64,000 bases of DNA from positions 1 to 64,000 of the forward strand of contig CBDCUO010000023.1 of NCBI GenBank assembly GCA_965222705.1, written 5' to 3'. Position numbers and translations under genes: made by a program. This DNA is from JAFMDF01 sp965222705. GTDB taxonomy: Bacteria; Bacteroidota; Bacteroidia; Chitinophagales; Saprospiraceae. Positions 19,339 to 28,188 of the stretch are shown piece after piece. A model generated the notes under the pieces. That model saw only the letters and a program-made list of their open reading frames with translations. It ran no database searches and had not been told where the DNA came from. Position 1 is the stretch's first letter; every line of letters starts with the position of its first letter.

Positions 19339-20930
19339 TTAGAGTTTTGACAACTTCCTCTCCTTTCAGTGGGGAGCTGTTAAAAATAAAGTTAATATGA
19401 CTTGGCTTAAAGAAGCCAAAGATCATTTATCAGGAGGCTTTTTCTTAACTTTTTTGACCACTTTAAAGTGTGGTCGCTCCTTTTTGATATTGCCTTTTCC
19501 TTTTTTTGAAGGTTTTGGCAAAAAGGGTGCTTTGTCAAAAGTTAAAAAAAGTCCTTCGGCTGAGCGACGAGTTTTAGCAATAGATAATTTATCAGGTTTC
19601 GGTGGTGGATTAGCCTTATTCCGTTCCCATTTTCTGGGGATAAATTCGACTTCATCTGATGCTACATAAAGTAACCAATTGGCTAATTGATTAATCAGTA
19701 GAAAATTATCTAAATGCTGAACATCCTCGCAATCATAACTATCTAAGAACATTTTTTGCTTATTGAACCGAAAAGACGGTTCAATATCATAGCGATGCCG
19801 ATAATCCCAGTAAGATTGCCCTAAAGAGATTTCGGTTTTTCTTTTTCCGAAAATACCGAAGAACATTTCTCTTTTAAAAACGAGTGCTCCTGTATCGGCA
19901 TCTACTACTTTGACACCTACTAAATCAAATGGTTTATGCTTCATACAATGACCATTTTTGGAACGAATTTTTAAATCGTTCCATCGATAAAGCTGGATAA
20001 TTATCGGTCTGCCTTTTTTAGTAGTTGTTTCAAAGTGTTGTTCTTCTGAGCAAGGTAAATCGTAAATAGTGACTTGCTCTTTTTCATAAACTTCACCTGT
20101 TTTGGGAGCTTTACCTTTATGTATTCGGGTCTGATTTCTCAAATAAAAACAGTCTTCATATACTCTTGGTGTTCCTCTTGGATTATCCCCGGCAGCAAAT
20201 GTAAAAACTTTTGAACCACAGCGAAAACGACTGATACAGACTAAGTTATCTTCTTCATAAAGCGGACTTAAATAGCCTGCATGAGTATAACTACTGTCTG
20301 TGGTGTTGATGATTAAATCATATTGCAAGCTCAGCAGCAAAGTAGGCAAAAGTGCCTTAATCTGTTCCACTGCATAACTACTTTCGGTATGTTCTAAAGG
20401 TACTCTACCTCTTTGTAAGGGTAAAGACCACTTAGATTCAGCCGATAAATTGATGCTTGATAATGGGTAACCTATTCCTAAAGGTTTATTCCCCTTGATT
20501 ACATTATTGGATTTTTTGACATGCTGTCGATTTTCCAATGTGGGGGAATGTTCCTTTATCAAAGAGGTAACATCTGTGTGTAACAATACTCGTTTTTGCG
20601 GCTTTGCATATTTCAAACATTGTCCAAGTATTTGCGCTTTTCGGTAGTCATAACCTTTCTCTGTATATGCCAAATGATGTATTGGTTTAAATATACTAGA
20701 GAATTGATAATGAAATACTGGACTGTCACTTATTTGGACTAAACTATCAGCTTTCTGATAACTGGACAGAGCCATGATTAGGTTTGTTAGAGATTTGGAA
20801 CGATTTATGTCCATCTCTAATATGTCATGGCAGAATTGCTCGCTTAGATTTTTTTTTGCTTTTTCACACTTTTTCTAATGCAAGCACTCTGCCTTTTTTT
20901 TGCCCACCTCATTTTCTGTCAAAACTCTAA
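19339..20930 (-). mobile_element. 1592-bp IS, copy B (minus orientation)
   Basis: Same ends and length as copy A but inverted. It is flanked by its own 7-bp duplication AACAGTT (19332-19338 and 20931-20937). Because each copy has its own duplication, the pair arose by two separate insertions into the Hsp70-like gene and not by movement of a composite transposon. Confidence 0.93.
19423..20814 (-). CDS. DDE transposase of the 1592-bp IS (second copy)
   Basis: 463 aa, the same protein as that of 17282-18673 over its whole length, encoded on the opposite strand. The identity implies very recent transposition or gene conversion between the two copies. Confidence 0.85.
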   Translation of the reverse strand: MDINRSKSLTNLIMALSSYQKADSLVQISDSPVFHYQFSSIFKPIHHLAYTEKGYDYRKAQILGQCLKYAKPQKRVLLHTDVTSLIKEHSPTLENRQHVKKSNNVIKGNKPLGIGYPLSSINLSAESKWSLPLQRGRVPLEHTESSYAVEQIKALLPTLLLSLQYDLIINTTDSSYTHAGYLSPLYEEDNLVCISRFRCGSKVFTFAAGDNPRGTPRVYEDCFYLRNQTRIHKGKAPKTGEVYEKEQVTIYDLPCSEEQHFETTTKKGRPIIIQLYRWNDLKIRSKNGHCMKHKPFDLVGVKVVDADTGALVFKREMFFGIFGKRKTEISLGQSYWDYRHRYDIEPSFRFNKQKMFLDSYDCEDVQHLDNFLLINQLANWLLYVASDEVEFIPRKWERNKANPPPKPDKLSIAKTRRSAEGLFLTFDKAPFLPKPSKKGKGNIKKERPHFKVVKKVKKKPPDK

Positions 20931-21618
20931 AACAGTTAGAGATAATGAAAATCCTTCACGGAACATTGGAATAGTACGTGCTCACGAATATTTCTTTTCA
21001 AAAGAAATTATATTACAACCAACTTTCTCTAAAGTCGAAATAGAGACTATAAAAAAGAGACATCTTAATTATCGTGTCAAAAAATACGATGAATACTCTC
21101 AACAAAAAAAAATAAATCAAGCCAAGAATCTTATCAAAAACACAGATCAACAAATTGAGTTATTCGGAAGATTTCTGGATGAGCATGTAATTGAAGAGAT
21201 ACATTCAATGAGAAATGATCTTGAAAGAAAAATAAATATTGATAATGATATTAAAATAGATGATTTAATAGTCTCTCTTAGTAAAAAGTGGCAAGTGATT
21301 TCCCAAGAATTGTACCTAAAGGGGGTAAATTTATCTCAAATTAAAAGAGAACATTTCACCAAGTACTTAAACAGAATTAGTAGTAAAATAGCTATAGGGA
21401 AACTTGATGAAACCATATCTGAACTTTTGGCAAATATTGAAGAGAATAGATATCCGCAACACTATAAAGAGTTACTGCTACAATCATTTGATTTGCATGA
21501 AATCAATAAGAAGTTTAATCTTAACTTAATCAATCATGAAAAGTATAGCTTGAGGCAATCCCAAATTGCTTATTCTGTTCTCAATATTATTAGTAACTTA
21601 AAAAATGAAAAGAATTAG

Positions 21619-21686
21619 ATGAATAATCACAGTTACCTTGTAATTAAAGGTGATTCTCTATTAAAAATATTAACACAGCAGGGAAC
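21619..21686 (+). pseudogene. Start of a gene cut off by the first cassette site
   Basis: An ATG follows the stop of the Hsp70-like gene directly (TAG ATG) and reads NNHSYLVIKGDSLLKILTQQG before it enters the first attC-like site. The tight coupling suggests the second gene of an operon, probably the partner of the Hsp70-EAD protein, truncated where the cassette array begins. The product is unknown. Confidence 0.45.
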
Positions 21687-21885
21687 AAAGGCTAAAACGG
21701 CAATATGGGCTATGCGCCCATACTGCGTTTAGCCGAGCCGATGCGGTTGTCATCCTCCCTTCGGTCAGACGAGCACCCATCAATGCGTCAACGCAATGTT
21801 GGGACTTCGGTCGGAAAAATTTTTCGGCTTCGCCGAAATTTCCCCTCCCTCCGCCCAACACAGCGCAGACCCTTGACCGTTATAC
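21681..21885 (+). repeat. attC-like site 1 with truncated mini-cassette (left edge of the array)
   Basis: The left core is GGGAAC. The stem arms GGCTAAA and TTTAGCC (21690-21736) enclose the inner pair TATGGGC / GCCCATA. A 139-bp mini-cassette (21741-21879) follows, then the right core GTTATAC (21879-21885), which opens the next cassette. The mini-cassette lacks its internal hairpin by a deletion between two copies of TCCTCCCTTCGGTC. The left core has no visible partner because the cassette upstream of it is broken. Confidence 0.85.
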
Positions 21886-21917
21886 CTAATTATGAAAGAA
21901 TTAAAAAAGATTAACCA

Positions 21918-22982
21918 ATGGAAATATCTGTTTTTGTAATCATGCCATTTAGTAAAGAAAGTTTCGATAGGTATGAACTTGCTATTAAATCATCTTGTGA
22001 TAACCTCAACTTGAATTGTTCAAGAGTTGATGAACAGATATTTCAAGAAAATATTCTAGAGAGGATATACAAGCAGATTGCACAAGCAGACATAATAATT
22101 TCGGACATGACTGGTAAGAATCCGAATGTATTTTTTGAAGCAGGATATGCAAAAGCATTGGGGAAGAGAATAATATTTCTAACAGATGAATCATCTAATA
22201 TCCCATTCGACTTAAAGCAATATCCTCATATTGTATATTCAAATAGTCTTGTGTCTCTAAAAAATAATCTAACTAAAACACTTAAATTTTATACAGATGA
22301 AATTACTTTAAGAAATTTTAAAGTTGACTCCTCTAATATTGCTGGTGGTATAATTGATTCTAATGAGTGGATGATTGGAAGGGTTGGAGGAATAATTGAG
22401 AACATCTTTTTAAAGACTGATTCTAATGCTAATCAAGATTTGGTTAATAGAATTGAACATGCCAAAGAAAAATTCAATGCTTTTGGATTGACAAGAAATT
22501 TTTACATCTCCGATTTCATGTATAATTTACTCCTAAAAAAAGCACTCCAGATTCCAATCAAGCTTTTCCTTATGAATCCAAACTGTGATTCCAGAACAGA
22601 TAGATATAGATTAGAACCTGTAGAAGCTGCACTAGAAAATCCTACTAAATACAAAACTCATGTAGAAAGTAAATATAAACAGCTTATTTCTGAAGTCAAT
22701 AAAAGTCCTAAGAAAAATGATAATGCTGGACTAGAGGTGTTTTATTTTAACTTCCCATGTTCATTTGCTTTGGAGGAAATAGATAGCGCATGTAGAGTGA
22801 TGTTATATGGTCATAATAAAAGAGGTACAGACAGTCCAATTTTTGTATTTGGTAAAGCTAATCCTTATTATGAATATTTTAGCTCTCAAATAAGATGGCT
22901 AGAAAATTTATCTAAAAATGGAGGAACCGAAGAACCTTGGAAAAGTAAAGGTATTATAATAGAAAAAATGAAAGAAAACTAG
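21918..22982 (+). CDS. TIR-like / nucleoside-deoxyribosyltransferase-like effector protein
   Basis: 354 aa. Residues 1-130 form a Rossmann-like domain of the TIR/nucleotide deoxyribosyltransferase type: FVIMPFSKESFDRYE at the start, then ADIIISDMTGKNPNVFFEAGYAKALGK (about 55-80), with the Glu of FFEAGYA in the position of the catalytic Glu, then IIFLTDE and LKQYPHIVY. Residues 150-354 are an uncharacterised domain that may sense the trigger. Proteins of this type act as NAD-consuming or nucleotide-sensing effectors in antiphage systems, but the specific function here is inferred. It is the only gene of its cassette (21880-23045), whose two ends match (GTTATACC / GGTATAAC). Confidence 0.75.
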   Translation: MEISVFVIMPFSKESFDRYELAIKSSCDNLNLNCSRVDEQIFQENILERIYKQIAQADIIISDMTGKNPNVFFEAGYAKALGKRIIFLTDESSNIPFDLKQYPHIVYSNSLVSLKNNLTKTLKFYTDEITLRNFKVDSSNIAGGIIDSNEWMIGRVGGIIENIFLKTDSNANQDLVNRIEHAKEKFNAFGLTRNFYISDFMYNLLLKKALQIPIKLFLMNPNCDSRTDRYRLEPVEAALENPTKYKTHVESKYKQLISEVNKSPKKNDNAGLEVFYFNFPCSFALEEIDSACRVMLYGHNKRGTDSPIFVFGKANPYYEYFSSQIRWLENLSKNGGTEEPWKSKGIIIEKMKEN

Positions 22983-23256
22983 GTATAACATTGTATATGA
23001 CGGTCATGTCCAGCAAAAGCTGGTCACGCCGCATATACGAGACCGATGCGGTTGTCATCCTCCCTTCGGTCGTCCGACAACCGCATCGGTCAAGGGTCTG
23101 CGCTCCATTGCTGGTCACTCGTCCTCCCTTCGGTCAGACGAGCACCCATCAATGCGTCAACGCAATGTTGGGACTGTGGTCGGAAAAATTTTTCGGCTTC
23201 GCCGAAATTTTCCCTCCCTCCGCCCAACACAGCGCAGACCCTTGACCGTTGGCGGC
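22981..23256 (+). repeat. attC-like site 2 with full mini-cassette
   Basis: The left core GGTATAAC (22982-22989) is the reverse complement of the cassette start GTTATACC at 21879. The stem arms are GTATATG and CATATAC with an AGC-AAAA-GCT apex. The mini-cassette is 23046-23248 (203 bp, family 1). The right core is GTTGGCGGC (23248-23256). Confidence 0.9.
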
Positions 23257-23282
23257 AAGCAAGAAAATATAAATGAAGAAAT

Positions 23283-24545
23283 ATGAAGAAAATATTTTTA
23301 TCATATTCTTGGGCAAAAAGCAATGAAGCAAATGAAGTAGATACTACTTTAAATCAATTTGATTTGAAAGTCATTAGGGACGTGCGAGACTTAAAACAAA
23401 TGGCGAATATTCCAGAATTTATGGAAAGAATTAAGGATTCTGATTTTGCAGTTCTTTTGGTAAGTGATTCGTATATTAAATCGAAAAATTGTCTATACGA
23501 AGTAATTAAACTTTTAGAAGACGTAAACTTCACAACAAAAGCAGTTCCATTGATTTTTTCTGATGCGAAAATTTCTTCAACATTAGAAAGGTTGAATTAT
23601 ATGAATTACTGGGAAAGCCAAATTGAACAGTTACAAAATGGGATTAATACTGGTCTAAGTTCGGTTGCGTTTGCAAGTAATATCATCAAAGATTTGGAAC
23701 ACTTTCAACTAATCAGGACAAATTTAGATAAGCTCTTTAACTTCTTGACAGAACACCTGTATTTCAACTATGAACAAGAATCTAAGAATAGCTTTAAGAA
23801 TTTATTGACACACATTGGAGTTTCTAATAATTCTGCAAAGACCAAATTTAAGCCAAGGGATACAATTGATAGATTCAATTTAAAAAATAGCAATGGTGTA
23901 AACAATATTCTTGATATATATAGATTACTACTTAATATCTCATACAATGCTGAAATTGAACTTCCTCGAATAATGGGGCATTTGCAAGAAATAACAAATA
24001 ACCTTGCTAAATACTTTACCAATAAGACAAAGTCAGAATGTGCTGTATCAATAAAACTAATTACAAACGATGAAACAGGAAAAAATCCATCTGTGTTGAC
24101 TTTGGTGAGAGATACGGAATCACTATCAAGATATTCAGAAATAGATAAAATAAAAGCAAGAATTGAAGACAATACTGTATATAAACATATTGTTCAATCG
24201 ATGCCGGCAACCAATCCATATTTTCTATCAAATGATTTAAGAGGAGAAAGGAATTATGAGAATACTTCATTTAATATTCGAGGTAATCTTGAATTTGCCA
24301 ACTTGGGGAATTTTAAATCATTCTTAAGAAAAAAAAGTTGGCCCCTTCCTTATTTAAGTGTAATGTCTGTTCCCGTTTTCAATGGAACAGATAAAAATGA
24401 TAAAACGATAATTGGCTTTCTTAATGTAGATAGTAGTAAAGAACATGTCTTTAAATCAGAAGAAGACATAAAGATTGTTAAGGACATTGGAGAACAGTTA
24501 TTTTTTGCATTGCATAAATTCCAAGCGTTTGAAATTAATGAGTAA
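23283..24545 (+). CDS. TIR domain protein with C-terminal GAF-like domain
   Basis: 420 aa. The N-terminal TIR domain (1-130) begins KKIFLSYSWAKSNEANEV and contains SKNCLYEVIKLLEDV near 65, where the Glu is in the position of the NADase catalytic Glu, followed by AVPLIFSD. After a helical linker, residues about 210-415 look like a GAF-type sensor ending LSVMSVPVFNG...IIGFLNVDSSKEHVFKSEEDIKIVKDIGEQLFFAL. A ligand-gated NAD-cleaving defence effector is the natural guess. It is the sole gene of its cassette, whose ends match over nine bases (GTTGGCGGC / GCCGCCAAC). Confidence 0.85.
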   Translation: MKKIFLSYSWAKSNEANEVDTTLNQFDLKVIRDVRDLKQMANIPEFMERIKDSDFAVLLVSDSYIKSKNCLYEVIKLLEDVNFTTKAVPLIFSDAKISSTLERLNYMNYWESQIEQLQNGINTGLSSVAFASNIIKDLEHFQLIRTNLDKLFNFLTEHLYFNYEQESKNSFKNLLTHIGVSNNSAKTKFKPRDTIDRFNLKNSNGVNNILDIYRLLLNISYNAEIELPRIMGHLQEITNNLAKYFTNKTKSECAVSIKLITNDETGKNPSVLTLVRDTESLSRYSEIDKIKARIEDNTVYKHIVQSMPATNPYFLSNDLRGERNYENTSFNIRGNLEFANLGNFKSFLRKKSWPLPYLSVMSVPVFNGTDKNDKTIIGFLNVDSSKEHVFKSEEDIKIVKDIGEQLFFALHKFQAFEINE

Positions 24546-24551
24546 AAGCCA

Positions 24552-24828
24552 GCCGCCAACAAAGCATACAACGGTCATGCCCAGCAAAAGCTGGTCACGC
24601 CGTGTATGCGGGACGCATGCGGTTGTCATCCTCCCTTCGGTCGTCCGACAACCGCATCGGTCAAGGGTCTGCGCTCCATTGCTGGTCACTCGTCCTTCCT
24701 TCGGTCAGACGAGCACCCATCAATGCGTCAACGCAATGTTGGGACTGTGGTCGGAAAAATTTTTCGGCTTCGCCGAAATTTCCCCTCCCTCCGCCCAACA
24801 CAGCGCAGACCCTTGACCGTTCGCTGCT
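24552..24828 (+). repeat. attC-like site 3 with full mini-cassette
   Basis: The left core GCCGCCAAC pairs with the cassette start at 23248. The stem GCATACA...TGTATGC has an unpaired A after the seventh base of the left arm. The mini-cassette is 24617-24819 (203 bp); its upstream boundary reads GACGC instead of GACCG. The right core GTTCGCTGCT is at 24819-24828. Confidence 0.9.
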
Positions 24829-24842
24829 ATTAGGAAAAAAAA

Positions 24843-25721
24843 TCAAACAGAGTAATTAAGTAATAAACGGTCAGAAACTAATTCGGATTCTAAAGTTTGA
24901 CCTTCCATTTGAAATCTTCTTAACATTGATCTACCAACACTTACAAAAATTTCTTCTTTAAAAAGGTTTTCAGGAATTGGTAAATCACAGAGATAATTTC
25001 CAGATTTCTTTTTACCGTCAATACTAAGTGCAATTTTGACACCTTTATTTTTAGCTTCTTGAATTTTATCAAATAATTCAACTAAACTAAAGTCTTGAGC
25101 ACCATATAATATACTTTGACTATGACTATATGGAGGATCACAATAAATTAAATCTCCTTCTTTTGCCATATCGAAAGCATCTTTATAATCTATATGAAAG
25201 AAATTAACATTTTTAAGTCTGATGTTCCATTCTCTAACTCTTTTCGCAAAGGTATTTACTGGAATTGGAGTATGAACTCCACAAGGAGTACTCATATAAC
25301 CGTCGGATTTTCGAAATCTTATAATGCCCCCATAACAAGAGCGAGTTAGAAATAAAAAATCAGCACCATTGTGATTATTATTAAAAGATGCTTTAACATC
25401 CTCATAAACACTTTTTTTATCTTCCTTTTCCAGTCTATTTCTACGAGAAGCATACCATTCAATTAGTCCATTTGGATCAGATTGTAATTTTTTCCAAATT
25501 TCAATTAAAGGCTTAAAAGCATCCGAACCAATTCCATTTTTAGGAGCCACTGTAGCGATTACAGCTCCACTTCCAATAAATGGTTCATAGAAAGTATTAA
25601 AGTTTGTGGGAAAAAAGCGAGCAATTTCACCAGCAAATCTTTGTTTATTACCGACCCATTTGAGTAATTGAGACTTAGGAGGCGTATATGTAGCAAATTT
25701 TCTATCTAATGATAACTGCAT
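24843..25721 (-). CDS. DNA adenine-N6 methyltransferase (Dam/EcoRV-like, class alpha)
   Basis: 292 aa from the ATG at 25721; a TTG at 25742 would add seven residues. The AdoMet-binding motif LLKWVGNKQRF...FYEPFIGSGAV is at about 20-50 and the catalytic DPPY motif LIYCDPPYSHSQS at about 190. It should protect the host from the endonuclease encoded at 26045-26932. It is the only clear minus-strand gene in the small cassettes and is divergent from the controller and nuclease genes, with a shared control region of about 85 bases. Confidence 0.92.
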   Translation of the reverse strand: MQLSLDRKFATYTPPKSQLLKWVGNKQRFAGEIARFFPTNFNTFYEPFIGSGAVIATVAPKNGIGSDAFKPLIEIWKKLQSDPNGLIEWYASRRNRLEKEDKKSVYEDVKASFNNNHNGADFLFLTRSCYGGIIRFRKSDGYMSTPCGVHTPIPVNTFAKRVREWNIRLKNVNFFHIDYKDAFDMAKEGDLIYCDPPYSHSQSILYGAQDFSLVELFDKIQEAKNKGVKIALSIDGKKKSGNYLCDLPIPENLFKEEIFVSVGRSMLRRFQMEGQTLESELVSDRLLLNYSV

Positions 25722-25763
25722 ATTTTCTATATTTTTCGGCAAGATAAAGAATGTTGTACAAAT

Positions 25764-25808
25764 ATCCTAATATGGTATATCCCAAATTAGGATTTACTTT
25801 TGGGATAT
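25764..25808. promoter_or_regulatory. Probable controller-protein operator (C-box-like) between methyltransferase and controller genes
   Basis: Two interleaved inverted repeats lie in the divergent promoter: ATCCTAAT (25764-25771) with ATTAGGAT (25786-25793), and ATATCCCA (25777-25784) with TGGGATAT (25801-25808). The last arm overlaps the ATG of the controller gene at 25807, so that transcript may be leaderless or autorepressed, as is known for C-protein genes of restriction-modification systems. Confidence 0.7.
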
Positions 25809-26061
25809 GAATCGTAGCTTAAACAGCAAAGAGCATAAAATTTTATTAAAAACTTTATACAGCCTAAGAGTTGGTGTAGGGCTACGTCAAGTAGACCTTG
25901 CTGAAAAATTAAATGTACCGCAATCTTTCATTTCAAAGATAGAAAACGGTGACAGAAGAATAGATTTAGTAGAGCTAAAATATCTTGTTGAAGCTATGGA
26001 TTCAAACCTCTCTGATTTTATTGCAGAATTTGAAAAAAACTTAAATGCTACCAAATCCTAA
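25807..26061 (+). CDS. HTH-XRE controller protein of the restriction-modification system
   Basis: 84 aa. A single XRE helix-turn-helix (RQVDLAEKLNVPQSFISKIENGDRRI, about 26-51) fills most of the protein, the usual size of a C protein. Its stop overlaps the start of the nuclease gene by 17 bases, so the two are translated from one transcript. It probably binds the paired inverted repeats just upstream and delays nuclease expression after the cassette enters a new host. Confidence 0.88.
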   Translation: MNRSLNSKEHKILLKTLYSLRVGVGLRQVDLAEKLNVPQSFISKIENGDRRIDLVELKYLVEAMDSNLSDFIAEFEKNLNATKS

Positions 26062-26932
26062 ATATCTAAATTTAAACCCAGAATTTTGGGCAAACATCAA
26101 ATTACTTAATCAAAGATTAGGATATACCAGAAGAAAATCAAAATCATTTCCAAATGGAGGATTTGTTGTGCCTTCTATCAATGATGTATTGAAGGTATTC
26201 GAAGAAGAAGGATTAAATCCAGCTAAAATAATTGCTAATGAAAAATTTACCGAATTTGGTAAATCGATTGAGAGTTACATGATATACAGAGGCAATATTT
26301 TGACAAGCAGAGTTGAACCCAATTTAATGAATAAAGATCAGGCTCATAAATTATTTTATGAAATGAAAAGTAAACTTGATCCTCAATGTCCCTTACCTAT
26401 GAACAAGCAGACAGGAGATAAAAAAGATCATTCATTTCTAACTGGGTTAGTGAACATGATAATTGAAAAGAATAAAGGTGAATTGCCTTGTGATTATGAT
26501 CCAAAAGAATTGACGGCAATAACTAAAAATAAATTTCCTGTAAGAACTTTATCAAGAAGAGTAGATGGAGCATTTCCTACTGTCATCGATCCAATTGCGA
26601 TTTGGGAAATTAAGGAATATTACTATACTACAACATTTGGTAGTCGAGTGGCTGATGGAGTATATGAAACACAATTAGATGGATGGGAATTGTGGGAAGC
26701 AGAAATAAATTTAGGGAGAAAAATTGACCATTATCTTATTGTTGATGATCACTTTACATGGTGGATTAAAGGACGATCATATTTGTGCAGAATTATTGAC
26801 TCTATGCATATGGGATTGGTAACTGAAGTTTTGTTTGGGAGAGAAGTTGTTGAACGATTGCCTAAAATTGTCAATAGTTGGAAAAATAGATATTCGGGTG
26901 ATTCACCATTACGAATTGCAGCAGAAGAATAA
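26045..26932 (+). CDS. Predicted type II restriction endonuclease
   Basis: 295 aa. A PD-(D/E)xK-like core is visible in RRVDGAFPTVIDPIAIWEIKEYYYTTTFG (about 178-206): an Asp, then the E-I-K triad half. I do not recognise the specificity. The identification rests on this motif, on overlap with a C-type regulator and on the neighbouring adenine methyltransferase. The three genes fill one cassette (24820-27007), so a whole restriction-modification system moves as one cassette. Confidence 0.75.
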   Translation: MLPNPKYLNLNPEFWANIKLLNQRLGYTRRKSKSFPNGGFVVPSINDVLKVFEEEGLNPAKIIANEKFTEFGKSIESYMIYRGNILTSRVEPNLMNKDQAHKLFYEMKSKLDPQCPLPMNKQTGDKKDHSFLTGLVNMIIEKNKGELPCDYDPKELTAITKNKFPVRTLSRRVDGAFPTVIDPIAIWEIKEYYYTTTFGSRVADGVYETQLDGWELWEAEINLGRKIDHYLIVDDHFTWWIKGRSYLCRIIDSMHMGLVTEVLFGREVVERLPKIVNSWKNRYSGDSPLRIAAEE

Positions 26933-26942
26933 AAAAGAAAAC

Positions 26943-27219
26943 AGCAGCGAACAAAGCATAAAACGGCCATAGGCTCCATTCGTCGCCTACGTCGTTTATG
27001 CAGGCCGATGCGGTTGTCATCCTCCCTTCGGTCGTCCGACAACCGCATCGGTCAAGGGTCTGCGCTCCATTGATGGTCACTCGTCCTTCCTTCGGTCAGA
27101 CGAGCACCCATCAATGCGTCAACGCAATGTTGGGACTTCAGTCGGAAAAATTTTTCGGCTTCGCCGAAATTTCCCCTCCCTCCGCCCAACACAGCGCAGA
27201 CCCTTGACCGTTGTGTGCA
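26943..27219 (+). repeat. attC-like site 4 with full mini-cassette
   Basis: The left core AGCAGCGAAC pairs over ten bases with the cassette start GTTCGCTGCT at 24819. The stem is GCATAAA...TTTATGC with one unpaired A. The mini-cassette is 27008-27210 (203 bp). The right core is GTTGTGTGC (27210-27218). Confidence 0.9.
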
Positions 27220-27888
27220 ACAAATCAAAAAAAATAAGTAATGTGGAGTAATGAAAGAAATTGGTTTTTAAAAAATTGGGGAAATGTATTTGGAGTACTT
27301 GGATTACTCGCTACGTTATGGATTGGTATTTTTTATGTTCCAAGTTATGTAAAAGATTCTCTCTCTGAAAAAGAAAGAACAATTCATAATGATTTAATAC
27401 AGGCAACGAAAGAATTAATTTATAGTGACACAATTATCACTTTAAAGGAGGTTGAGACATTAATTAAAGCGAAAGAAATTAAATATCAGATTTCTTATCG
27501 ATACAATACTGGTGAATTACTACTTCATGTGCATGAATCATTTATGGAGCACAAATTTTTACCGTTAGAGAATAGAAAATCATTGATTAAGAAGATTGAT
27601 TATTTGAGAGCACAAATTAAAACTGAAGATATTAACCATTCATCTGAAAGAAAAAATTCGACAACTTCATTACTTATTACTATTTCTTCAATTTTATTAA
27701 CGATAATAGCTGTTATTACTGGAATAAGAAGCTTTTTTTATAGAGCGAAAAGAGAAAATGAAAGACAAGAAGAAATTACTAATGAACTAATATCTACTGG
27801 CAATGACAAAGTGAACGAAGAAGCGTGGAAATATAATACCATAAGAAAATTAGACCACGGGTTAAGTTGAAAAAACTTACTTTGTGAA

Positions 27889-28188
27889 ATGAAAAAGACA
27901 AGAAGAAAATTCAGTGCTGGCTTTAAAGCCAAAGTAGCCATTGAGGCACTTAAAGAACGGAAGACCTTATCGGAATTGGCGGCTCAGTATGAGTTGCACC
28001 CCAACCAGATCAGTCAGTGGAAACAAGAGCTGCTATCAAGATCAGAGGAGGTTTTCTCAATTAAAAAGAAAAAAGAGAAGGGGGAGGAAGCTATACCGAC
28101 CAAGGAGCTGTACGCAAAAATCGGCCAGTTGGAAATGGAGCGTGATTTTCTAAAAAAAAGCTTACGCAAATGGGATCATATCAAGTAG
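27889..28188 (+). CDS. IS3 transposase OrfA
   Basis: 99 aa with the HTH_Tnp_1 pattern (FSAGFKAKVAIEALKERKTLSELAAQYELHPNQISQWKQEL) and a coiled coil. It ends inside a run of eight A (28153-28160, TTCTAAAAAAAAGC), the usual slippery site for the -1 frameshift that produces the OrfAB transposase. Confidence 0.93.
   Translation: MKKTRRKFSAGFKAKVAIEALKERKTLSELAAQYELHPNQISQWKQELLSRSEEVFSIKKKKEKGEEAIPTKELYAKIGQLEMERDFLKKSLRKWDHIK

Larger units (their letters stand above)
16988..21618 (+). pseudogene. Hsp70-like gene ending in an EAD-like domain, broken by two IS copies and lacking its 5' part
   Basis: Three pieces (16988-17165, 18765-19338, 20938-21618) join in frame once each IS and one 7-bp duplication are removed. 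The joints read GFITDLKLSISKI and ISPTVRDNENP. The first two pieces are the middle of an Hsp70: FEEAAEKAKIELTS, VFLVGSAAKMPLIQ, VVALGAALQGGIL and DIDANGRITFFIS. The third has a helical lid-like section, then about 70 residues (KIAIGKLDETISELL...RQSQIAYSVLNIISNL) that resemble the effector-associated domains (EAD11-like) described in bacterial conflict systems. The EAD call rests on pattern memory only. The ATPase N-terminus is missing at the left IS. The gene is dead as it stands. The intact form would have been a chaperone-like sensor tied to an EAD partner. Confidence 0.75.

Noticed and set aside
17166..20930. Composite transposon made of two inverted IS copies carrying an Hsp70 segment
   Set aside because: Each copy has its own 7-bp target duplication and the outer flanks do not form a shared duplication. 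The Hsp70 pieces continue on both outer sides, so these are two separate insertions.
15000..21700. Integron integrase (tyrosine recombinase) at the left edge of the array
   Set aside because: All long frames here belong to transposases or gene remnants. No R-H-R-Y tyrosine recombinase motif could be read on either strand.
23046..23248. Recurring 60-85 codon frames inside the repeats (for example beginning MRLSSSLRSSDNR) in every copy of the mini-cassette
   Set aside because: They recur only because the DNA is nearly identical. Frames are open on both strands and several phases, starts vary, and the sequence is explained by hairpins. No ribosome-binding context or protein-like conservation is seen.
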